Source: JBGUVL01 sp045134375
GTDB lineage: Bacteria; Bacillota_I; Bacilli_A; Erysipelotrichales; Erysipelotrichaceae
Direction: 5' to 3'
Assembly: GCA_045134375.1 (NCBI GenBank)
Contig: JBGUVL010000011.1
Coordinates: forward strand, 1-7,215
Length of the DNA: 7,215 nucleotides
Positions 1 to 6,221 of this stretch are shown one piece after another. The number at the start of each line of letters is the position of its first letter. Position 1 is the first letter of the stretch. A program made the position numbers and the translations under genes. The notes beneath the pieces are model-generated. The model saw nothing but the letters and a program-made list of their open reading frames with translations. It did not search any database and had not been told where the DNA came from.

Positions 1-35
1 ATTTCTATTCTTTGTTCTCTAGTAAGTTTTGCCAT
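1..35 (-). CDS. IS3-family transposase OrfA, N-terminal start only (runs off left edge)
   Basis: On the minus strand, ATG at 35-33 opens MAKLTREQRIE and the frame is still open at the window edge. This opening resembles the first residues of the helix-turn-helix OrfA protein of IS3-family (IS150-like) elements in Firmicutes, which binds the element's terminal repeats. A ribosome binding site, AAAGGGG at 53-47, lies 11 bases before the start. Just outside it is an IS-type terminal repeat ending at 81, which supports the assignment. Only 11 codons are visible, so the rest of OrfA, the catalytic OrfB and the intactness of the element cannot be judged. The assignment rests on remembered family sequence plus context. 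Confidence 0.72.
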   Translation of the reverse strand, partial: MAKLTREQRIE

Positions 36-42
36 ATAAAAA

Positions 43-81
43 TGAACCCCTTTCAATTGGTAGTCCAACTTTTGGGGTTCA
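43..81 (-). promoter_or_regulatory. Hairpin pairing the IS tip with the transposase ribosome binding site
   Basis: In a leftward transcript entering from outside the element, the tip TGAACCCC (81-74) pairs perfectly over 8 bp with GGGGTTCA (50-43). A smaller inner stem, TTGG 57-60 with CCAA 65-68, forms within the loop. The inner strand includes the GGGG core of the transposase ribosome binding site (53-47), so read-through RNA would hide it. A transcript starting inside the tip would lack the outer arm and be translatable. This is the known logic by which several IS elements avoid activation by outside transcription; its use here is inferred from the base pairing. Confidence 0.5.
62..81 (-). 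repeat. Putative IS terminal inverted repeat (left end)
   Basis: The plus strand is agtccaacttttggggttca; read on the minus strand this is the TGAACCCC-initiated tip of the insertion sequence. It matches the general form of IS3-family ends. The partner repeat at the far end of the element is outside the window, so the exact inner limit of the repeat cannot be fixed here. Confidence 0.6.
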
Positions 82-121
82 CTTCAATTATCGCCAGTTC
101 TTTTTTCTAGGTAGATCTTAT

Positions 122-1339
122 CTATTTTTTCATTTTATGTAATCGCAGAAGGGAACAAAGATTGATCAAAACAAGAGCAAGCATAACACCAAAAATAAAA
201 TGATAGGAGTGAAAAAAATCGTAAGAAAACCTAATACAAGATGCGCCGATTGCATAAGCTATACTGGAAAATACCGATATTTTAGAGTAATAGGCAACGT
301 AATTGTTTCGATCAGCACTCTGTTTGATGAGGAGCGGAATTCCTGCTGCATTAGCAGAAAAGATGCATCCAAAAAGAAATGTAACTGCAATCGCAAATAC
401 GGGTTCATTGACATTCACAAAGCAAAGCACAAGGAAACCAATCGCACTAACGATAATCATGATCGTATTGGCAAACTCTGCGTTGAAACAATCAACTAGC
501 ATTCCTAAAATGAGTTTTGATCCAACATTAGAAATCATGGCGGCAGATACCATGTAAGCACAGATAGGAGCAGAAAATCCAACGCTATTTCCAAAGGCAC
601 TGATATTAGGATTAAAGGAAGTCATGAAAGAAACAATTGCTGCATACAACAATAAAGTTAGGAACAAACCTTTTTGTGTTGAATACGACTCTTCTTTGGA
701 TATCTCTTCTGTTTTTTCAAGATCGCCATAGGGAAGAATTCCAAATTTCCTTGGGTTTTGATGAATAATGAAAAACGCAGGGGGAAAAGCCAGGAGAAAA
801 ACAACGGCAGCGCAACTCAATAAAGCATGGCGCCAACCGACCTGAGCAATGAGATGGGTAACAAGAATGGAAGCAATCGAAGCGGTAAGTCCACTAAAAC
901 TGATGCAGAAACCACTAATCAGACCATTGTTTTTATAGAACCAATGATTTAATATCAAGGTAACCGGAATTAATGAAAAACAGCAGTTTCCAATTCCTAA
1001 TGTTAAAGCAAAAACATACATAAACATTAAGTGATGCGACTGTGAAAGAAATACCAAAGAGAGGACATTAATGAGAATGCCCACGGACATAATTTGATTG
1101 ATTGGATAAAGGAGGAGCAATCGTGATAAGATAGGAGCAAAAAAGGCAGAGGAAAGACTCATGATCGTTATGATCATTATGATGGATTAAATGCCAGTAT
1201 GCATATCGATCGCAATGGCACTCATAAATACACCAAGCGTATTCGCTGTGATACCAATGGCTCCTGCCATAAATAAACAGCAGGATAAAACGATCATACA
1301 ATCGTATAATTTTGGATGTTTACTTAAATAAGATTTCAT
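122..1339 (-). pseudogene. MFS transporter with in-frame nonsense codon (OFA-like)
   Basis: This encodes a 12-helix major facilitator transporter of the cytoplasmic membrane; its substrate cannot be told from sequence. Reading starts at ATG 1339, preceded by GGGGG (1351-1347) at 7-base spacing, with MKSYLSKHPKLYDCMIVLSC and the first transmembrane helix. TAA at codon 51 (1189-1187) interrupts it. The same frame continues without any indel for 354 more codons to TAG at 124-122, giving 405 residues in all, a normal MFS length. After the stop come the second-helix region (TIMSLSSAFFAPILSRLL), a GWRHALL motif before helix 5, a charged central loop (about EKTEEISKEES) and the second six-helix half. 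Restart at the internal ATG 1177 is conceivable but has no ribosome binding site and would lose helix 1. The spacing resembles oxalate/formate-antiporter-like members, a loose assignment. It is probably inactive unless the TAA is a base-call error. Confidence 0.8.
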
Positions 1340-1362
1340 AATGATACCCCCATTGATATTAC

Positions 1363-1378
1363 AGCAAATAGTATGCCA
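1363..1378 (-). promoter_or_regulatory. Sigma-54 (-24/-12) promoter of the MFS transporter
   Basis: The minus strand reads TGGCATACTATTTGCT from 1378 to 1363. This is TGGCA(C/T)-N5-TTGC(A/T), with the invariant GG and GC separated by exactly 10 bases, as sigma-54 RNA polymerase requires. With the GC at -13/-12, transcription would start near 1352. That leaves a 13-nt leader whose 5' end is the GGGGG ribosome binding site, directly before ATG 1339. It points at the transporter and lies in the intergenic region. The sigma factor itself is encoded in this window at 4825-3581. No other copy of this pattern was found in the window by eye. Activation would need a AAA+ enhancer-binding protein, none of which is encoded here. 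Confidence 0.72.
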
Positions 1379-1422
1379 AAAATGAAATGCAGGAAAAATA
1401 CTTGTTTAGAAAAAAGCAAAAG

Positions 1423-1471
1423 ACACTAATAAAATGAAGGGCGACACTAACCTTTCGTTTGCTTAACACTA
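1423..1471 (-). promoter_or_regulatory. Three helically phased ACACTA repeats, candidate enhancer (UAS)
   Basis: ACACTA occurs at 1423-1428, 1444-1449 and 1466-1471, spaced 21 and 22 bp (two DNA turns). The first two copies extend to GACACTAA. On the transporter strand they read TAGTGT. Measured from the predicted sigma-54 start at 1352 they cover about -71 to -119, where enhancer-binding proteins usually bind. Repeat number, phasing and position all fit an activator site. The protein that would bind it is unknown. The repeats could instead serve the rightward deacetylase promoter. Confidence 0.45.
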
Positions 1472-1507
1472 TGGAAACATTTAGGAAAACTATTCGCATC
1501 GTTTAAG

Positions 1508-1541
1508 TTTACAATTTTAATAATTTACGTTATTGTAAATT
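1508..1541 (+). promoter_or_regulatory. Candidate promoter with overlapping palindrome before the deacetylase remnant
   Basis: TTTACA (1508-1513) and TATTGT (1531-1536), 17 bases apart, form a weak sigma-A-type promoter for the rightward gene starting at 1561. A perfect 7-bp dyad, AATTTAC (1522-1528) and GTAAATT (1535-1541) around a 6-base centre, covers the -10. The arm ATTGTAAA (1532-1539) is also complementary to TTTACAAT (1508-1515) over 8 bases. This looks like an operator placed to block the promoter, but AT-rich intergenic DNA produces such dyads easily. Confidence 0.35.
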
Positions 1542-1560
1542 TAGATAAGTAGGTGTTGGG

Positions 1561-1830
1561 ATGAAGTTTCTAATACGAGCAGATGATTTTGGATTAAGTG
1601 AAGCGGTTAATTATGGAATCATGAAAGCATATTCGGCAGGGACGATTAAGAATATTGGATTGATGAGCAATATGGAAGCGGCAGAGCATGCTGCTCGACT
1701 CATCCAAGGGAAAGAAGTCTGCTTGGGTTTACACGTGAATTTAACAGTAGGAAAGCCTTGTGCCCATCCTTCGCAAGTGAGTTCGTTATTAGATATCAAT
1801 GGTACCTTTCTCTCTTCTAAGATTCATCGT
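1561..1830 (+). pseudogene. ChbG/YdjC-family carbohydrate deacetylase, N-terminal third only
   Basis: This is the start of a ChbG/YdjC/HpnK-type deacetylase, metal-dependent enzymes that remove acetyl groups from N-acetylated sugars such as diacetylchitobiose. ATG 1561 follows AGGTG (1551-1555). The family opening is clear: RADDFGLSEAVNYGI (residues 6-20) with the DD metal/catalytic pair at 8-9, NIGLMSNM (31-38), and LGLHVNLTVGKPC (55-67) with a metal-ligand histidine at 58. LLDINGTFLSS (76-86) still fits the family. The homology then ends near residue 88, while full members have roughly 240-290 residues. The downstream histidine-rich metal-binding motif and the rest of the barrel are absent. 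The frame runs on into LysR-like sequence and stops at 1878 after 105 codons. It cannot be an active enzyme. The right boundary is approximate. Confidence 0.75.
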
Positions 1831-2173
1831 GAAGAATTGGAACGGGAACCGTTACTATTGTTTCCGCAATATACGTAAAATTAGCAAACTAACGATAAAA
1901 GCTTGCCTAGACAATGGTATTCAGCCTACAATCAAACGCTATGGTAGAATGGAAACATTACTGTATGAGGTAAAGGAAGAAGGCGTTATATTAGCGATGA
2001 ATCGTTCGATTCAACAGTATCATCTACGCGATCTAAAAGTGATCGAATTGAAAGAGAAAATTATCAGTCATCGCTATCTTTATATTCGAAAAGAAACAAT
2101 GCAAAAAACAATGATGAAAGCATTAGTAAATCATTTAATAAAACAAGGGTTCGTTATGGAAGACAATAACTAA
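1831..2173 (+). pseudogene. LysR-type regulator, C-terminal fragment with frameshift
   Basis: This appears to be the last 110 or so residues of a LysR-type effector-binding domain. In the deacetylase frame the sequence EELEREPLLLF (from 1831) resembles the LysR motif before the second half of the domain. At about 1863-1870 the homology moves one base forward to RNIRKISKLTIKACLDNGIQP. It continues with METLLYEVKEEGVILAMNRS (the 'extra lobe, always-on glycine' region of the fold), a short strand HLRDLKVIELKE, and RYLYIRKE, ending at TAA 2171-2173. One extra base near the TTTCC at 1861-1865 explains the frame change. No DNA-binding domain precedes it. The ATG at 1799 is only a chance start in this frame. 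LysR membership is judged from pattern, not search. Confidence 0.55.
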
Positions 2174-2191
2174 AAGGAAGGGGAATCAAAA

Positions 2192-3463
2192 ATGGATGAT
2201 AGGAAGATTATTGGATTTTGTCTTGAATTTTACCGTATGACAAAAGAAGATAACAGAGTAATACCGGTGGATGAATTTCTATGCTTTGATGGCATTCCTT
2301 ACTGTCATAAAAACACTTATCGAAAGATAGTGGCAGGGGAGAATGAGAAGAAAGAAATGTATTTCGGATTGCTGCAACAATTGCAAATGAAGTATGAAAT
2401 GGAAGAGCAATTTTATCCTAAATTATTGATTTTACATGAGCAGTTAAAACACGCGGTAGAGCAAGTAGATAGGAAACAATTGATTGTTGTTCTATCGCAA
2501 ATCAAAGATATGCTAACAAAGAAAGAGAATGTCTATCCTTATCAGATCAATCGATATTTGGTCGATTGTTTAGAGCGTTTCATTGTCTTTGATGAGGTGT
2601 GGAACAATCATTGTGTAAAGGTGCTATTGATGATTTCACGCGTATGTGATACTCCTATGCGCTTGCTATTGAACTATTATTTGTATCAAAATTGTCATCG
2701 TAGTAAGCGAAAGGAATCTTCATTGAAAAAAATGTCTGAGCAACTGCTAGTGAGCGATCATGAGGAACTGCTTAATCAGTTAATCTTAATGCGCCAGATG
2801 ATATACGAACAAGAATTTACACTAGCAGAGCATCTAGCGGAATGTGCGGAAAAAATTTGCTTAGCAAGTGGAAATCAGAATCGTATGGTAGAAGTTCTGC
2901 AATGCCAGATAGCCATCTATGGTGTCACTGGACGAGAAGAACAAGCAAAAGATTGCTTATCCAAGCTAGAACAATTGATGAAAGAGGAGAGCTTGGATCC
3001 TATTGTAGTAAAGCAATGCCAATACTATCTAGGGATGCACCATTATAGTGAACATAACTTTGTTTATGCTGGTCCTTTTCTCAAACAACAGATTCAAGGG
3101 AAAAAACCGAATAAAAATAATTGTTTTCTATTCTTATTTTATGAAAGTGTATTAAATTATGAAAGAAAAAAGGATCCAGAAATCGGTTATTCAGAAGTGG
3201 ATCTGCAAAATTTAGATTCTACGCAACGAAGATTTTTACAGTATTTTCTTTATCAACGTGCAAATAAAAGTAGGAACTACTTAGTGTCCTATATTATGAA
3301 ACGCATTCTGCCACTGCTAAATAGCGACCATGCAATGGAAGCTTATGTTTTCTTACAAGAATTATATTTATTAAAGGCAAAGGAAGAAGCAAAGATAATG
3401 AAACAAAGAATGACAGAGCTGAATTATGTGATTCAGCATTCTTGGGAAAAAAGCTTTTCCTAA
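2192..3463 (+). CDS. Hypothetical TPR-like regulator with degenerate N-terminal HTH
   Basis: A 423-residue soluble, strongly helical protein with no signal peptide or membrane segment. ATG 2192 follows a strong site AAGGAAGGGG (2175-2184). Residues 1-68 have the outline of an XRE-type helix-turn-helix: IIGFCLEFYRM at the start, then a cysteine/tyrosine-rich turn and NTYRKIVAGENEKKEMYFGLLQQLQMKYE. The recognition helix is weak, so DNA binding is not assured. From about residue 75 to the end there are repeated amphipathic helices, for example LAEHLAECAEKICLASGNQNRMVEVLQCQIAIYG (211-244), as in TPR regulators of the Rgg/PlcR/AimR type. Those usually sense small peptides, but no peptide gene is visible nearby. 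It begins 18 bases after the LysR remnant and ends before a terminator, so it probably shares the upstream transcript. Its target is unknown. Confidence 0.8.
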   Translation: MDDRKIIGFCLEFYRMTKEDNRVIPVDEFLCFDGIPYCHKNTYRKIVAGENEKKEMYFGLLQQLQMKYEMEEQFYPKLLILHEQLKHAVEQVDRKQLIVVLSQIKDMLTKKENVYPYQINRYLVDCLERFIVFDEVWNNHCVKVLLMISRVCDTPMRLLLNYYLYQNCHRSKRKESSLKKMSEQLLVSDHEELLNQLILMRQMIYEQEFTLAEHLAECAEKICLASGNQNRMVEVLQCQIAIYGVTGREEQAKDCLSKLEQLMKEESLDPIVVKQCQYYLGMHHYSEHNFVYAGPFLKQQIQGKKPNKNNCFLFLFYESVLNYERKKDPEIGYSEVDLQNLDSTQRRFLQYFLYQRANKSRNYLVSYIMKRILPLLNSDHAMEAYVFLQELYLLKAKEEAKIMKQRMTELNYVIQHSWEKSFS

Positions 3464-3530
3464 AAACAGATAATTGATAAGATATAACCATGGTCGAGAA
3501 GAAAAAACAAAGGGAAGGTACTAAACAATG

Positions 3531-3553
3531 GATCGGAGTAATCTGATCTTTTT
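3531..3553 (+). terminator. Rho-independent terminator after the TPR-like regulator
   Basis: GATCGGA (3531-3537) pairs with TCTGATC (3542-3548), including one G-U pair. The loop is the stable tetraloop GTAA, and TTTTT (3549-3553) follows directly. It lies 68 bp past the stop at 3463 and points rightward. On the minus strand no T-run follows the stem, so it would not stop the convergent rpoN transcript. I saw no separate terminator for rpoN. Confidence 0.75.
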
Positions 3554-3580
3554 GTTTACAAAATAGGGAGGATGGTCTGT

Positions 3581-4825
3581 TTATGATTTGCACTTTCGCT
3601 TTTGTGAGTTATAAATATGACAATTTTCACGATATTTTGTAACGGTTCTTCTAGCAATTGCAATTCCTCTTTCGTTTAAAATTTGACAGATTTTTTCATC
3701 ACTGAAAGGTCTTTTTTTATTTTCATTGTCAATAATATCTTTGATTTCTAACAGGATATCTTTTTGGCTGACATCATCCACACCTCCACTCACTAGCATT
3801 TCTTTTAATGCATAGTATTGATTTTCAAATTCAAAGGATTTATTGGCAATGGCGCGCGAAATGGTAGAACTATGTAAATTACAGTTTTTCGCTATCATCT
3901 CTAATGTTAAATGATGAAGACTTCCCTGTTGAAGAAAGAAATCTTTTTGAATATCACAAATATACTGCATGATCTGTAGTAATGTAGTATTTCGTTTTTG
4001 AATGCTGTTCATGATATTCATTGCTTGTGCTTTTTGTTTTTTTAAATACTCTCGTATTTCCTCGCTTTCGCCTTCCTCAACCGCATTAAATGTAATACTT
4101 AAATCTTCATTTAATGATTGGATGAGAATGGTGCCATCCTCAACATGAATACGAAATTCCGGATTGATATAAATGGTGTTTTGATCATAATTGGCTGCCG
4201 GCTTGGGGTTTAATGTCTTGATAAAAGCATAGCCAGCATCAATTTCATCTTTGGATAAGCCAGTGATCTCGATAATCTCTTCCCTATGAGATAAAGCCAA
4301 TGCTTCCAAATGATCACATAGCTGAAATGCAATTTCACGATCCTTGTGATTGGATAACTTGCATTGAATTTTTAAACATTCCTTTAAGTCAAATGCAAAT
4401 AATCCATGGGGTTCAAACGTACGAAGAATCGCAATATGGCGTTTTAACAGATCGCTAGGGTAAGGGCTTTGCCGAAGTAATTCACGATAATTTATTTTGA
4501 AATATCCATTGCTGTTCAATTGACATAAAAGATATTCACAAATCGCTGGATCGGGATGATATTTGCTCCATCGTACTTGCTCCATGATTTCCTCATATAG
4601 ACTTTTTTGTTCATGGGAATAGGCCAAAAAAGAATCGCTCTCAATATTGGTCTCAGAAAGAGATTGATAATGGTAATTGAGGTACGGATTCTGGTTCATC
4701 TGTTCATTTAGATAAATTCGCAGTTCATCATTATTGCAGGTCAAAATTTTTAAAGATTGTGCCTTTGCTTGATGAAATCCTTGTTTTAATGTTAGCTTTA
4801 ATTTTGGAACTAATGTTTGTTTCAT
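3581..4825 (-). CDS. rpoN: RNA polymerase sigma-54 factor
   Basis: This is the alternative sigma factor that directs RNA polymerase to -24/-12 promoters and needs ATP-driven activators to open them. Region I is at about residues 8-50 (glutamine-rich start, NPYL at 46-49), binding activators and holding the complex closed. An acidic linker of about 25 residues follows. The core-binding region is about 75-250 (PDPAICEYLLCQLNSNGYF, LKTLNPKP-like motif at 203-209). The HTH at about 306-327 (LTLEMIAKNCNLHSSTISRA) contacts the -12 element. The diagnostic RpoN box ARRTVTKYRE at 391-400 reads the -24 element, with T for the usual A at position 6. At 414 residues it is somewhat shorter than proteobacterial versions. 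The start at 4825 has GAGG (4838-4835) at 9-base spacing and overlaps the rarA stop as ATGA, implying translational coupling. In Firmicutes sigma-54 typically serves sugar PTS and amino-acid genes; here the MFS promoter at 1363-1378 is a likely target. Confidence 0.96.
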   Translation of the reverse strand: MKQTLVPKLKLTLKQGFHQAKAQSLKILTCNNDELRIYLNEQMNQNPYLNYHYQSLSETNIESDSFLAYSHEQKSLYEEIMEQVRWSKYHPDPAICEYLLCQLNSNGYFKINYRELLRQSPYPSDLLKRHIAILRTFEPHGLFAFDLKECLKIQCKLSNHKDREIAFQLCDHLEALALSHREEIIEITGLSKDEIDAGYAFIKTLNPKPAANYDQNTIYINPEFRIHVEDGTILIQSLNEDLSITFNAVEEGESEEIREYLKKQKAQAMNIMNSIQKRNTTLLQIMQYICDIQKDFFLQQGSLHHLTLEMIAKNCNLHSSTISRAIANKSFEFENQYYALKEMLVSGGVDDVSQKDILLEIKDIIDNENKKRPFSDEKICQILNERGIAIARRTVTKYRENCHIYNSQKRKCKS

Positions 4826-6090
4826 GAGTGATGACCTCGTTTTACTTTTTTAATATCACTGCTACGAGGGATTCTCTTTAATTTTTCCCAATTCGAAGCC
4901 AGTATTTTTTCGTATTGGCTAGACAGCTGTGGCTGATAGAACTGTTGGTCTTTCAGTGTTTCAGGCAGATACTGCAATCGATCCCAAAGGGAACTGTTTT
5001 CATAATCGTAGCGCTCTTCCTCGCGGATTCCTACCGGTGTAAATTTTAAATAAGGTGGCATTGGATGATAACCACGATGAACGCAGGATATTGCTTGATC
5101 AATCGCAGTTTCGGATGATTTGGATTTCGGAGAAAGAGCCAAATCAATGACCGTATGCGCTAATGGAATTCTTGCTTCCGGAAAACCAATTCGTTTAGCA
5201 GCATCGATTGCACTGACACAACGTGCACAAGCGGCAGGATTCGCCAATCCTACATCTTCATAAGCACAAGTTAACAGCCTTCGTTCAATGGATTCCATAT
5301 CATTGGCTTCGATAAGAATAGCAAGATAATAGAGAGCAGCATCCACATCACTGCCTCGAATCGATTTTTGAAAAGCAGAAAGAATATCATAATGAGAATC
5401 TCCTTCTTTGCCAATCGATTGATTCGAAGCACTGCAATAGCGTTCGACTGTGGTTTTCTCTATCACATTATTTTCACAGCCGAAAGCACAAAGTTCTAAT
5501 TGATTCAAAGCATAGCGAATATCCCCACCACTGCGATTCGCAATCAGTCGTAATGCTTCCTCGCTAGCATGGATCGGTTGGGGAAGACCACGTTTATTGG
5601 TACAAGCGTTTTGCAATGCAAAAAAAACATCTTCTTCCTTTAATGGGTAAAATTCCAAAAGGTGAGTACGAGAACGAATGGCAGGATTAATAGAGTGGTA
5701 AGGATTGGTAGTCGTTGCGCCAATCATGATAAGATTACCATTTTCTATGTGCGGCAACAGCAAATCCTGCTTGTCCTTATTTAAGCGATGGACTTCATCG
5801 ATGATAACAACAAGTCCAGGACTTACTTTCGCTTCTAAAAACAAAGCATCAAGGTCTTTTTTTGTACCATTAACAGCATTAAAAAAGCGATACGGGCGAT
5901 GGAGTGATTCGCATAATACCATGGCTGTTGTGGTTTTTCCACAACCTGGAGGACCGAAAAAAATCATCGAAAATAAAGTCCCATTTTCAACACATTTTCG
6001 CAATATTTGATGGTACCCAATTAAATGTTGTTGTCCCACGATTTCTTCTATCGTACGAGGACGCATTCGATAGGCTAATGGTTGATGCAT
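4822..6090 (-). CDS. rarA: Replication-associated recombination protein A (AAA+ ATPase, RarA/MgsA)
   Basis: A clamp-loader-like AAA+ ATPase of the RarA/MgsA/WRNIP1 family that acts at stalled or gapped replication forks together with SSB. The AAA+ motifs are complete: LAYRMRPRTIEEIVGQ at 5-20, Walker A GPPGCGKT 46-53, Walker B VVIIDEVHR 94-102, sensor 1 GATTTNP 124-130, arginine finger RSR 139-141, sensor 2 GGDIRYALN 188-196. The C-terminal tetramerisation part has the family hallmarks SHYDILSAFQKSIRGSD (232-248) and RRLLTCAYEDVGLANP (270-285). At 422 residues it has normal family length. ATG 6090 has AGGG (6099-6096) 5 bases upstream. It is the first gene of a pair with rpoN, overlapping it by 4 bases. 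The basic tail (KKVKRGHHS) is short and ordinary. Confidence 0.96.
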   Translation of the reverse strand: MHQPLAYRMRPRTIEEIVGQQHLIGYHQILRKCVENGTLFSMIFFGPPGCGKTTTAMVLCESLHRPYRFFNAVNGTKKDLDALFLEAKVSPGLVVIIDEVHRLNKDKQDLLLPHIENGNLIMIGATTTNPYHSINPAIRSRTHLLEFYPLKEEDVFFALQNACTNKRGLPQPIHASEEALRLIANRSGGDIRYALNQLELCAFGCENNVIEKTTVERYCSASNQSIGKEGDSHYDILSAFQKSIRGSDVDAALYYLAILIEANDMESIERRLLTCAYEDVGLANPAACARCVSAIDAAKRIGFPEARIPLAHTVIDLALSPKSKSSETAIDQAISCVHRGYHPMPPYLKFTPVGIREEERYDYENSSLWDRLQYLPETLKDQQFYQPQLSSQYEKILASNWEKLKRIPRSSDIKKVKRGHHS

Positions 6091-6113
6091 TCTATCCCTA
6101 CTTTCTTTTTATT

Positions 6114-6122
6114 ATTTTATCA
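6114..6122 (-). promoter_or_regulatory. Candidate extended -10 promoter of rarA-rpoN
   Basis: The minus strand reads TGATAAAAT (6122-6114): an extended -10 with TG one base before TAAAAT. A start near 6107 would give a short leader carrying the AGGG site. The -35 region is poor, which an extended -10 can tolerate. I see no sigma-54 or other special element here. Confidence 0.4.
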
Positions 6123-6191
6123 TGGGCAATTTTAAAAGGAAATGATGGTATCATAAAATAAGCTTCTTTCTAGTTTTTTTATTTTGTGATG

Positions 6192-6200
6192 TGCTATGAT
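6192..6200 (+). promoter_or_regulatory. Candidate extended -10 promoter of the membrane protein gene
   Basis: TGCTATGAT is an extended -10 (TG-N-TATGAT) lying 22 bases before ATG 6222. Transcription would start in the following A-run near 6207, just ahead of the ribosome binding site AAGGAAGTGGG (6207-6217). The -35 zone is a T-run without a good hexamer. It is divergent from the rarA promoter about 70 bp away. Between the two lies a small dyad, ATGAT-GGT-ATCAT (6142-6154). Confidence 0.45.
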
Positions 6201-6221
6201 AAAAAAAAGGAAGTGGGAATA

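Larger units (their letters stand above)
1..81 (-). mobile_element. 5' (left) end of an IS3-family insertion sequence
   Basis: The outer boundary is inferred at base 81. From there the minus strand reads TGAACCCCAAAAGTTGGACT, a TG-initiated, C-rich end typical of IS150-type IS3 elements, followed by a 5' leader and the transposase start at 35. The element inserted about 40 bp beyond the stop codon of the MFS transporter and points the same way, so it lies downstream of that gene in the same transcriptional direction. Bases 82-84 (CTT) would be one copy of a 3-bp target duplication. The other copy is outside the window. Confidence 0.68.

Noticed and set aside
200..557. Two plus-strand ORFs (99 and 84 aa) inside the MFS gene
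   Set aside because: They are antisense shadows of the transporter coding sequence, with no plausible ribosome binding site.
1068..1301. 77-aa minus-strand ORF overlapping the MFS start
   Set aside because: It is an out-of-frame shadow. The real MFS reading frame from 1339 accounts for this DNA, and the shadow's histidine/tyrosine-rich sequence has no ribosome binding site or family look.
1799..1870. N-terminal 24 codons of the frame starting at ATG 1799
   Set aside because: They resemble no family, lack a ribosome binding site and lie opposite in frame to recognisable deacetylase sequence; the start is accidental and only the later part has LysR-like sequence.
3294..3593. 99-aa minus-strand ORF between the regulator and rpoN
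   Set aside because: It is antisense to the 3' end of the regulator and its terminator, has low-complexity composition and overlaps the rpoN stop; no start signal was seen.
3565..3637. Short 18-codon plus-strand ORF behind AGGGAGG near 3583
   Set aside because: It lies antisense to the rpoN 3' end after a terminator and has no promoter; the purine run is probably chance.
5705..6161. Two plus-strand ORFs (101 and 85 aa) opposite the start of rarA
   Set aside because: They are antisense to conserved AAA+ motifs of rarA and are explained by that gene.
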